A stretch of 54,696 nucleotides of DNA from Streptomyces phaeoluteigriseus (GTDB lineage: Bacteria > Actinomycetota > Actinomycetes > Streptomycetales > Streptomycetaceae): assembly GCF_001896135.2 (NCBI RefSeq), contig NZ_MPOH02000015.1, positions 429,620-484,315 of the forward strand. The letters run 5' to 3'. A program made the translations under genes and the position numbers. The notes beneath the pieces were generated by a model. It was not told the DNA's origin. It ran no database searches and saw nothing but the letters and a program-made list of their open reading frames with translations. Positions 24,687 through 33,212 of the stretch are shown here, piece by piece (the first letter of the stretch is position 1; each line of letters begins with the position of its first letter).

Positions 24687-26069
24687 GTGACCACGACGAT
24701 CGCCGGCGGCCGTGCCGCCCGCCGCCAGACGATGCGCCGCATCCGTCCGCGCCGCTCCCCGGCCGTCCCGCTGCTGCTCGCCGTCTGGGCGGGCGCCGCG
24801 GGCGTGCTGTGGCTGTGGTGGAACAACACCCCGTCCATCTCGGACACCAGCGGCAAGATCCTCAACGCCGGGCGGATCACCGGTCTGCTCGCCGGATACC
24901 TGATGGCGCTCGTCGTCCTCCAGATGGCCCGGGTGCCCGCGCTGGAACGCCGGGTCGGCTCGGACCGGGTCGCCCGCTGGCACGCGATGACCGGCCGCTA
25001 CACGCTCAGCCTCACCTTCGCGCACGTGTTCCTCATCATGTGGGGATACGCGCTCCAGGCCGGCAAGTCGCTCGGCGACATCGTGCAGCAGACCGTCGAC
25101 TCCGTGAACCAGCTGCCCGACATGGGCAAGGCCGCCATCGGCACCGCCCTGCTGGTGGTCATCGGCCTGTCGTCGATCGGCCCGGTGCGCCGCCGGATGC
25201 CGTACGACACCTGGTACCACGTGCATCTGATGACGTACGCGGCGGTGTTCCTGACCTTCTGGCACCAGATCACCACCGGCAACGACTTCGCCGTCGAACC
25301 CGCCGCGAAGACCGCGTGGTACGCGCTGTACGGGTCGGTCACCGCGCTGGTCGTCTGGTACCGCATCCTCACCCCGATCCGGCTGAACCTGCGCCACCGC
25401 ATGTATGTCGAAGCGGTCATCGAGGAGACGCCCGGCATCGTGTCGGTGCTGATCGGCGGGCGCAGGCTGCACCGGATCGGCGCGGAGGCCGGGCAGTTCT
25501 TCCGGTGGCGGTTCCTGGCGCCGGGCATGCGGTTCAGCTCCCACCCGTACTCACTGTCGGCGGCCCCCCGCCCCGAGCTGCTGCGCATCACCGTCAAGGC
25601 GATCGGCGACCACAGCTCCGCGCTGCGCGGCCTCAAGCCGGGCGTGAAGGTGTGGGCCGAGGGTCCGTACGGCGCGATGACGGCCTCCCGGCGGAGCCAG
25701 GGCAAGGTGCTGCTGGTGGCCGGCGGCGTCGGCATCACGCCGATGCGGGCGCTGTTCGAGACGCTGCCCGGCGCGGAAGGAGACATCACGCTCCTCTACC
25801 GGGCCAACAGCACGCAGGACCTGGCGCTGTGGGACGAGCTGGCGCAGATCGCCGACGAGCGCGGGGCGCGGCTGATGTACGCGGTCAACAGCCCCGACGG
25901 GGAACGCCCCGACATCTCGGCGGAGTCCCTGCAGCGCAAGCTGCCGGACATCGAGGAGCACGACGTCTTCATGTGCGGGCCGGCCGGCTTCGCCCAGAAC
26001 GTGTACGAGGCACTGCGCGGCGCCGGGGTTCCCGCCCGCCGCATCCACCACGAGTCGTTCGAGATGTGA
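24687..26069 (+). CDS. ferric reductase-like membrane flavoprotein (heme b and FAD/NAD-binding)
   Basis: A 460-residue protein; GTG start at 24687 with GGAGGAACA just upstream. The N-terminal half has about six membrane helices of the ferric reductase/YedZ type, with His residues in several helices (WHAMTGRYTLSLTFAHVFLIM, YDTWYHVHLMTYAAVF, FWHQ), likely heme ligands. The C-terminal half is a ferredoxin-NADP+ reductase module. Its FAD loop is HPYSLSAAP, its NAD-binding segment VLLVAGGVGITPMRALFE, and DVFMCGPAGFAQNVYEAL is the C-terminal nucleotide motif. It should carry electrons from cytoplasmic NAD(P)H across the membrane. The next two genes encode an extracytoplasmic flavin carrier and the enzyme that attaches its FMN, which makes a transport chain to an outside acceptor likely. 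Confidence 0.9.
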   Translation: MTTTIAGGRAARRQTMRRIRPRRSPAVPLLLAVWAGAAGVLWLWWNNTPSISDTSGKILNAGRITGLLAGYLMALVVLQMARVPALERRVGSDRVARWHAMTGRYTLSLTFAHVFLIMWGYALQAGKSLGDIVQQTVDSVNQLPDMGKAAIGTALLVVIGLSSIGPVRRRMPYDTWYHVHLMTYAAVFLTFWHQITTGNDFAVEPAAKTAWYALYGSVTALVVWYRILTPIRLNLRHRMYVEAVIEETPGIVSVLIGGRRLHRIGAEAGQFFRWRFLAPGMRFSSHPYSLSAAPRPELLRITVKAIGDHSSALRGLKPGVKVWAEGPYGAMTASRRSQGKVLLVAGGVGITPMRALFETLPGAEGDITLLYRANSTQDLALWDELAQIADERGARLMYAVNSPDGERPDISAESLQRKLPDIEEHDVFMCGPAGFAQNVYEALRGAGVPARRIHHESFEM

Positions 26070-26128
26070 GCGACGGAAATCCACGCGTCCACGGGAAGCA
26101 ACACGGGAAGCAACGGGAAACAGGAGCG

Positions 26129-27256
26129 ATGAAGAAAAGCCACCCTCTGCGGCGCGTCGTACTCGCCGGCGCGGCCACCGTGTCCGGGATCGTGCTGCTG
26201 CTGTCGCTGAAGCCGTCGTCGGACCCGGGCTCCGCCCAGGCCGCCGGCGCGGCGGCACAGGAAGCGGCTCAGGGCGGGGCCGGAGCGGCCGTGTCCGGGG
26301 CGATCACCGGTGACGCCTCTCAGACGCAGTACGGGGCCGTCCAGGTCCGCGTGACCGTCAGCAACGGCAAGATCACCAAGGCGGAGACGGTCCAGGCCCC
26401 CAAGGGCGGCCAGAGCGACCAGATCACCGCCGACGCCGTGCCCAAACTCAACCAGGCCGCCCTCACCGCGCAGAGCGCCGACATCGACGCCGTCTCGGGC
26501 GCCACCTTCACCAGCGAGGGCTACAAGAAGTCCCTCCAGTCGGCGATCGACAAGATGAAGGCGAGCGCGGGGGCCTCGCAGGGGGCGGCCGGCGCGGCCC
26601 CGGTGTCGGGCACCTTCGACGGGGACGCCGCGCAGACGCAGTACGGCGCCGTGCAGGTGCGGATCACCGTCAGCAACAACCAGATCACCAAGGCGGAGAC
26701 GGTCCAGGCCCCCAAGGGCGGCCAGAGCGACCAGATCACCGCCGACGCCGTACCCAAGCTCAACCAGGCCGTCGTCACCAAGCAGAGCCCCGACATCGAC
26801 GCCGTCTCCGGGGCGACCTACACCAGCACCGGGTACAAGCAGTCCCTCCAGTCGGCGATCGACAAGGCCAACGCCAGTGCGGGGGCGCAGGGTTCGGGGG
26901 CGCAGGAGGGCTCGAAGGCCCCGGAGGCACCGAAGGCGCCCGAGGCCTCGAAGACGCCGGAGGGCTCGGGGAACGCGCAGGCGGGCGGCACCTTCACCGG
27001 GGAGGCCGTACAGACGCAGTACGGGACCGTGCAGGTCCGGATCACCGTCAGCGGCGGCAAGATCACCAAGGCGGAGACGGTCCAGGCCCCCAAGGGCGGC
27101 CAGAGCGACCAGATCACCGCCGACGCCGTGCCCAAGCTCAACCGGGCCGCCGTGGCAGCCGGCAGCGCCGACATCGACGCCGTCTCCGGCGCCACCTACA
27201 CCAGTGGCGGCTACAAGGAGTCCCTCCAGTCGGCGCTGGACCAGGCCGGTGGCTGA
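26129..27256 (+). CDS. exported protein with three FMN-binding domains
   Basis: A 375-residue protein starting at ATG 26129 behind AGGAG. The N-terminal signal or anchor is LRRVVLAGAATVSGIVLLLSL. Three FMN_bind domains follow at about residues 50-150, 155-255 and 285-375. Each has a covalent-flavinylation motif of the form D(A)VSGAT: DAVSGATFTS once and DAVSGATYTS twice, the Thr being the expected FMN ester site. Ala/Pro/Lys/Glu-rich linkers separate the domains. The domains are nearly identical, including a shared run of about 20 residues. It probably works as a multi-flavin electron conductor between the membrane reductase upstream and an outside acceptor. The following apbE gene overlaps its stop and would attach the flavins. 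A lower domain count is usual for such proteins. Confidence 0.9.
   Translation: MKKSHPLRRVVLAGAATVSGIVLLLSLKPSSDPGSAQAAGAAAQEAAQGGAGAAVSGAITGDASQTQYGAVQVRVTVSNGKITKAETVQAPKGGQSDQITADAVPKLNQAALTAQSADIDAVSGATFTSEGYKKSLQSAIDKMKASAGASQGAAGAAPVSGTFDGDAAQTQYGAVQVRITVSNNQITKAETVQAPKGGQSDQITADAVPKLNQAVVTKQSPDIDAVSGATYTSTGYKQSLQSAIDKANASAGAQGSGAQEGSKAPEAPKAPEASKTPEGSGNAQAGGTFTGEAVQTQYGTVQVRITVSGGKITKAETVQAPKGGQSDQITADAVPKLNRAAVAAGSADIDAVSGATYTSGGYKESLQSALDQAGG
26372..27129 (+). repeat. three identical 68-bp blocks within the FMN-binding repeats
   Basis: The same 68 bases occur at 26372-26439, 26684-26751 and 27062-27129, without a mismatch, inside otherwise diverged domain copies. Synonymous positions are identical as well, which suggests recent duplication or ongoing gene conversion. 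Confidence 0.9.
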
Positions 27257-28052
27257 CACGGTGGCCGAATCCTCGCATGCTCCCACCGTGTTGCGGCACG
27301 CGGAGGAGGTCATGGGGACCGTCTTCTCCTTCGACGTCCGCGGCGGGGAACCCCGTGCGGTACGGGCGGCCCTCGACGAGGCGGTCGCCGGGCTGCACCG
27401 GGTGAACGAGGTGTTCAGCACCTACCGGGAGGACAGTCAGGTCTCCCGGCTCGTACGCGGAGAGCTGACCGTCGACGCGTGCGACCCCGAAGTCGCCGAG
27501 GTGCTGGAGCTGGGCGCCGAGGCGGAGCGGGCCAGCGAGGGCTGGTTCAGCATGCGCTACGAGGGCGGTCGGCTCGACCCCACCGGGATCGTCAAGGGGT
27601 GGGCGGCCGAGCGGGCGGCGCGGGTGATCGCGGCGGCGGGGGTGAGCGGGGTGAGCGTCAACGGGGGCGGGGACGTCCAGCTGCTGGGCGTGCCCGGTCC
27701 GGACCGGCCCTGGCGGATCGGGGTGTCGGACCCGCTGCGGCCCGGTGGGCTGGCGGCGGTGGTCTCGGCGGCGGGGGCGGACGAGCTGGCGGTGGCCACG
27801 TCGGGGACGGCGGAGCGGGGGGCGCACATCGTCGACCCCCGCACGGGTCGCTCCGCGGTGACCGACCTCGTCGCCGTGACCGTCGTCGCGCCCCGGCTGA
27901 CATGGGCGGACTGCTGGGCGACGGCCGCGTTCGCGATGGGTTCGCGGGAGGGTCTCCGGTGGCTGGAGTCACTCCCGGACGTGGAGGCGCTGCTGATCAC
28001 CGCGGGGGACGAGGTGCGGTGCACAGGGGGGTTGGCGCGGCGGCTGGGCTGA
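27249..28052 (+). CDS. apbE: FAD:protein FMN transferase (ApbE)
   Basis: A 267-residue enzyme that moves FMN from FAD onto a Thr of exported flavoproteins. Motifs are MGTVFSFDV at the start of the fold, DPTGIVKGWAAERAA, VSVNGGGDVQLLG, VATSGTAERGAHIVDPRTG (His and Asp for Mg/FAD) and the late VTVVAPRLTWADCWATAAF. The likely start is GTG 27249, which overlaps the FMN-binding gene stop by eight bases; another GTG lies at 27261. Overlap and neighbour content point to the triple FMN-binding protein as its substrate. There is no obvious signal peptide. Many ApbE proteins act outside the membrane, so either location, or export by an unrecognised route, is possible. Confidence 0.9.
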   Translation: MADTVAESSHAPTVLRHAEEVMGTVFSFDVRGGEPRAVRAALDEAVAGLHRVNEVFSTYREDSQVSRLVRGELTVDACDPEVAEVLELGAEAERASEGWFSMRYEGGRLDPTGIVKGWAAERAARVIAAAGVSGVSVNGGGDVQLLGVPGPDRPWRIGVSDPLRPGGLAAVVSAAGADELAVATSGTAERGAHIVDPRTGRSAVTDLVAVTVVAPRLTWADCWATAAFAMGSREGLRWLESLPDVEALLITAGDEVRCTGGLARRLG

Positions 28053-28210
28053 GCGTCGGCTTCAGCTGACCGGTGTCCGGGAGGCGCGAGACCCGGCGCT
28101 CCCCGGGTGCCGCCTTCGCCCACCCGTGCCGCCCCAGGCGGCACGCATGCCCGCGGGCTGGGCGGGGTGGGATGCCCGCAGACGGCGGCACCTGGGCGAT
28201 GCCGGTAACT

Positions 28211-28265
28211 GCAGCACCCCAGGGGCGCGGGGAACTGCGCGACCAGCCCCCACGCACCCGCACCC
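28211..28265. repeat. dispersed Streptomyces-type intergenic repeat
   Basis: The block with core AGGGGCGCGGGGAACTGCGC, followed by GACCAGCCCCCACGCACCCG, resembles a short element I know from many streptomycete intergenic spacers, usually near gene ends. Here it lies between the convergent apbE and argR stops. The rest of the 247-base spacer shows GC-rich repeats but no gene. Confidence 0.5.
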
Positions 28266-28282
28266 TTGAAAGAGGCCGATCC

Positions 28283-28297
28283 CTCCGACCGGCGGAG
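28283..28297 (-). terminator. hairpin after argR
   Basis: CTCCG-ACCGG-CGGAG forms a short stem that starts two bases after the argR stop on the minus strand and could end the arginine operon transcript. Confidence 0.4.
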
Positions 28298-28299
28298 CC

Positions 28300-28842
28300 T
28301 CACGTGTTCTGGGCGAGGCGCAGCATGTGGTCCGCCAGGGCCTGACCACCCGTCGGTTCGCGGCTGATCAGCAGGAGCGTGTCGTCGCCGGCGATCGTGC
28401 CGAGGATGTCGTGCAGTTCGGCCTGGTCGATCGCCGAGGCGAGGAACTGGGCCGCGCCCGGCGGCGTACGCAGGACCACGAGGTTCGCGGAGGCCTCGGC
28501 GGAGATCAGCAGCTCCGCCGACAGGCGCCGCATCCGCTCCTCCTTGGCCGACTCCCCCAGCGGGACCCGTGGCGTACGGAATCCGCCCTCGCTGGGCACC
28601 GCGTAGATCAGGTCGCCGTCGTTGTTGCGGATCTTCACCGCGTTCAGCTCGTCGAGATCGCGGGAGAGCGTCGCCTGGGTGACGCTCAGTCCGTCGTCGG
28701 CGAGCAGTTTCGCCAGTTGGCTCTGCGAGCGCACGGGCTGCCGGTTGAGGATGTCCACGATCCGGCGGTGGCGGGCGGTGCGGGTCTGCGGCACGGCGGG
28801 CCCGTTGCCCACCGGCTGCTCGTGGTCCTGCGCCTGGCTCAT
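28300..28842 (-). CDS. argR: arginine repressor ArgR
   Basis: A 180-residue regulator. The N-terminal winged helix-turn-helix is visible as SQSQLAKLLADDGLSVTQAT, followed by LSRDLDELNAVKI. The C-terminal oligomerisation and arginine-binding domain carries ILGTIAGDDTLLLI, the canonical arginine pocket. The first 25 residues (AQDHEQPVGNGPA) are an actinobacterial extension. It represses arginine genes as an arginine-bound hexamer at ARG boxes. The start is seven bases after the argD stop, so it is the last gene of argCJBDR and is itself under the ARG-box promoter before argC, giving negative feedback. Confidence 0.95.
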   Translation of the reverse strand: MSQAQDHEQPVGNGPAVPQTRTARHRRIVDILNRQPVRSQSQLAKLLADDGLSVTQATLSRDLDELNAVKIRNNDGDLIYAVPSEGGFRTPRVPLGESAKEERMRRLSAELLISAEASANLVVLRTPPGAAQFLASAIDQAELHDILGTIAGDDTLLLISREPTGGQALADHMLRLAQNT

Positions 28843-28849
28843 CGTCGTC

Positions 28850-30059
<1,210 letters not shown>

Positions 30060-30063
<4 letters not shown>

Positions 30064-30968
30064 GACGACTCCCCCTCTTTCTCGTCGGGCACGACCATCG
30101 TGCCGATGCCCTCGTCGGTGAAGATCTCCAGCAGGATCGAGTGCTGGACGCGTCCGTCGATGACGCGGGCGGTGGTGACGCCGCCTCGCACGGCGTGCAG
30201 ACAGCCCTCCATCTTCGGGACCATGCCGGCCGACAACTCCGGCAGCAGCTTCTCCAGTTGGGAAGCGGTGAGGCGGCTGATCACCTCGTCGGAGTTCGGC
30301 CAGTCCTCGTAGAGACCCTCGACGTCCGTGAGGACCATGAGGGTTTCGGCGCCCAGAGCAGCAGCGAGTGCCGCAGCCGCCGTATCAGCATTGACGTTGT
30401 AGACATGGTGGTCTTCCTGGCTACGGGCGATCGACGAGACGACCGGGATACGCCCGTCGGCGAGCAGTGCCTCGATCGCGCCCGTGTCGATCGCGGTGAT
30501 CTCGCCCACCCGCCCGATGTCGACCAGCTCTCCGTCGATCGTGGGCCGGTGCTTTACGGCGGTGATGGTGTGCGCGTCCTCGCCGGTCAGCCCGACGGCG
30601 AGCGGGCCGTGCTGGTTGAGCAGTCCGACCAGTTCGCGCTGGACCTGCCCGGCCAGCACCATCCGTACGACGTCCATGGCGTCCTCGGTGGTGACGCGCA
30701 GGCCGGCCTTGAACTCGCTGACGATGCCGTGCTTGTCGAGGGCGGCGCTGATCTGGGGGCCGCCGCCGTGCACGACGACGGGCTTGAGGCCGGCGTGGTG
30801 CAGGAACACGACGTCCTGCGCGAAGGCGGCTTTCAGGTCCTCGTCGATCATGGCGTTGCCGCCGAACTTGATGACGACCGTCTTGCCGTTGTGCCGGGTC
30901 AGCCAGGGCAGCGCCTCGATGAGGATCTGGGCCTTGGGCAGCGCGGTGTGCTTGCGGGTGGTGCTCAT
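30060..30968 (-). CDS. argB: acetylglutamate kinase
   Basis: A 302-residue kinase that phosphorylates N-acetylglutamate, the controlled step of arginine synthesis. It has VVIKFGGNAM (nucleotide binding), PVVVHGGGPQI (substrate loop), NVNADTAAAALAAAL and MVPKMEGCLHAVRGGV. The N-terminal extension ahead of the kinase core (TTRKHTALPKAQILIEALPW) is the helix that lets arginine-inhibited forms assemble as hexamers, so feedback inhibition is likely. It overlaps argJ upstream and argD downstream by four bases each. Confidence 0.96.
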
Positions 30969-32116
30969 GACGAGTACGCGCTGTTCTCGTGGACGTAGTC
31001 GGCGGTGAGATCGTTGGTCCAGATGGTGGCGGTCTCGGAGCCGGCCGCGAGGTCGGCGACGATGTGCACCTCGCGGTAGCGCATGTCGACCTTGTCGCGG
31101 TCCTCGCCGACGCCGCCGTCCTTGCACACCCAGACGCCGTTGATGGCGACGTTGAGCCGGTCGGGCTCGAAGGCGGCCCTGGTGGTACCGATCGCGGAGA
31201 GCACGCGGCCCCAGTTGGGGTCCTCGCCGTGGATGGCGCACTTGAGGAGGTTGTTGCGGGCGATGGAGCGGCCCACCTCGACGGCGTCGTCCTCGCTGGC
31301 GGCGTTGACGACCTCGACCTTGATGTCCTTGCTGGCGCCCTCGGCGTCGCGGATGAGCTGCTGGCCCAGGTCGTCGCAGACGGTGCGGACGGCCTCGGCG
31401 AACTCGGCGTACTCCGGGGTGACCTCGGAGGCGCCGGAGGCGAGCAGCAGCACGGTGTCGTTGGTCGACATGCAGCCGTCGGAGTCGACGCGGTCGAAGG
31501 TGACCTTGGTGGCGGCGCGCAGCGCCTTGTCGAGCGCCTCGCTGTCCAGGTCGGCGTCGGTGGTGAGGACGACCAGCATGGTGGCGAGGCCGGGGGCGAG
31601 CATGCCCGCGCCCTTCGCCATGCCGCCGACGGTCCAGCCGTTCCTCGTCACGACGGCCGTCTTGTGGACGGTGTCGGTGGTCTTGATGGCGATGGCGGCC
31701 TTCTCGCCGCCGTGCTCGCTCAGCGCCTCGGCGGCCTTCTCGACCCCGGGGAGCAGCTTGTCCATCGGCAGGAGGAGGCCGATGAGGCCGGTGGAGGCGA
31801 CGGCGACCTCGCCGGCGCCCAGGCCGAGGACCTCGGCGACCTTCTCGGCGGTGGCGTGCGTGTCCTGGAAGCCCTTCGGTCCCGTGCAGGCGTTGGCGCC
31901 GCCGGAGTTGAGGATCACGGCGGAGAGCGCGCCGCCGCGGAGGACCTGCTCGGACCAGAGCACCGGCGCGGCCTTGACGCGGTTGGAGGTGAAGACGCCC
32001 GCGGCGGCGCGGCGCGGCCCGGTGTTGACCACGAGGGCCAGGTCCGGGTTGCCGTTCTCCTTGATCCCGGCGGCGATGCCCGCCGCCGTGAATCCCTTGG
32101 CTGCCGTGACGCTCAC
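30965..32116 (-). CDS. argJ: bifunctional ornithine acetyltransferase / N-acetylglutamate synthase
   Basis: A 383-residue self-cleaving enzyme that transfers acetyl from acetylornithine to glutamate (the cyclic pathway) and may also use acetyl-CoA. The autoprocessing site is KGAGMLAPGLATML, where the Thr after Ala becomes the nucleophile of the beta chain. VILNSGGANACTG and the late IHGEDPNWGRVLSAIG are further signatures. Start is GTG 32116, overlapping the argC stop by GTGA. It ends four bases into argB. Intact length. Confidence 0.95.
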   Translation of the reverse strand: MSVTAAKGFTAAGIAAGIKENGNPDLALVVNTGPRRAAAGVFTSNRVKAAPVLWSEQVLRGGALSAVILNSGGANACTGPKGFQDTHATAEKVAEVLGLGAGEVAVASTGLIGLLLPMDKLLPGVEKAAEALSEHGGEKAAIAIKTTDTVHKTAVVTRNGWTVGGMAKGAGMLAPGLATMLVVLTTDADLDSEALDKALRAATKVTFDRVDSDGCMSTNDTVLLLASGASEVTPEYAEFAEAVRTVCDDLGQQLIRDAEGASKDIKVEVVNAASEDDAVEVGRSIARNNLLKCAIHGEDPNWGRVLSAIGTTRAAFEPDRLNVAINGVWVCKDGGVGEDRDKVDMRYREVHIVADLAAGSETATIWTNDLTADYVHENSAYSS

Positions 32117-33153
32117 GGTGCGACTCCGATCGTGGAAAGTCCCAGTGCCTCGGGGAGCCCGAGGGCGATGTTCATGCTCTGGACGGCACCGCCCGCGGTG
32201 CCCTTGGTCAGGTTGTCGATGGCGCTGATCGCGATGATGCGGCCCACCGCCTCGTCGAAGGCGACCTGCACCTGAACGGCGTTGGAACCGTGGACGGACG
32301 CCGTGGCGGGCCACTGGCCCTCGGGCAGCAGGTGGACGAAGGGCTCGTCGGCGAAGGCCTTCTCGTAGGCGGCGCGCACGGACTCGGCGGTGACACCCGC
32401 CCTGGCTGCGGCGCTGCACGTGGCGAGGATGCCGCGGGGCATCGGCGCGAGCGTCGGCGTGAAGGAGACGGAGACCCGCTCCCCCGCCGCCGCACTGAGG
32501 TTCTGGATCATCTCGGGCGTGTGCCGGTGGCCGCCGCCGACGCCGTACGGCGACATCGACCCCATGACCTCGCTGCCGAGCAGGTGCGGCTTGGCCGCCT
32601 TGCCCGCGCCGGAGGTGCCGGAGGCGGCGACGATCACGGCCTCGGGGCCGGCCAGGCCCGCCGCGTACGCCGGGAACAGGGCCAGGGAGACGGCCGTGGG
32701 GTAGCAGCCGGGCACCGCGATGCGCTTGGACCCCTCCAGCGCGACGCGGCCGCCCGGCAGTTCGGGGAGGCCGTAGGGCCAGGTTCCGGCGTGCGGGGAG
32801 CCGTAGAAGCGCTCCCAGTCGGCGGGGTCCTCGAGCCGGAAGTCGGCGCCCATGTCGATGACGAGGACGTCCGGGCCGAGCTGTTCGGCGACGGCGGCGG
32901 ACTGTCCGTGCGGGAGGGCGAGGAAGACCACGTCATGCCGACGGCCCTGTCCCGCCAGCACCTCGGGAGTGGTCTCCTGGAGCACGCGGTCGGCCAGGGG
33001 AAGGAGGTGCGGCTGGAGGCTTCCCAGCTTCTGTCCCGCGTTGGAGTTGCCGGTGAGGGCACCGATCTCGACCTCGGGGTGCGCGAGGAGCAGGCGCAGC
33101 GCCTCGCCGCCCGCGTACCCGCTCGCTCCGGCCACTGCCACACGTACCGTCAT
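32113..33153 (-). CDS. argC: N-acetyl-gamma-glutamyl-phosphate reductase
   Basis: A 346-residue NADPH-dependent reductase, the first gene of the operon. It begins VRVAVAGASGYAGGEALRLL (Rossmann loop). It contains the active-site Cys in VPGCYPTAVSLAL and the catalytic-region His segment GVGGGHRHTPEM. It reduces N-acetylglutamyl phosphate to the semialdehyde used by ArgD. The start is ATG 33153, behind AGGAGGG. Its promoter and ARG box lie in the last codons of the upstream membrane-protein gene. Confidence 0.96.
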   Translation of the reverse strand: MTVRVAVAGASGYAGGEALRLLLAHPEVEIGALTGNSNAGQKLGSLQPHLLPLADRVLQETTPEVLAGQGRRHDVVFLALPHGQSAAVAEQLGPDVLVIDMGADFRLEDPADWERFYGSPHAGTWPYGLPELPGGRVALEGSKRIAVPGCYPTAVSLALFPAYAAGLAGPEAVIVAASGTSGAGKAAKPHLLGSEVMGSMSPYGVGGGHRHTPEMIQNLSAAAGERVSVSFTPTLAPMPRGILATCSAAARAGVTAESVRAAYEKAFADEPFVHLLPEGQWPATASVHGSNAVQVQVAFDEAVGRIIAISAIDNLTKGTAGGAVQSMNIALGLPEALGLSTIGVAP

Positions 33154-33172
33154 GTCCACCCTCCTCTTGGAT

Positions 33173-33212
33173 GGCATGACTATACGTCGCTATGCACGTT
33201 TATACAATCCAT
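33173..33212 (-). promoter_or_regulatory. argC operon promoter with ARG boxes, inside the 3' end of the upstream gene
   Basis: On the minus strand TTGTAT (33202-33207) and TATAGT (33179-33184) are 17 bases apart. A transcript start near 33172 leaves a 19-base leader containing AGGAGGG. TGTATA-aacg-TGCATA and CGTATAGTCATGCC in the same stretch resemble ArgR half-site pairs and cover the promoter. The -35 region overlaps the stop codon of the YfhO-like gene. Confidence 0.75.
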
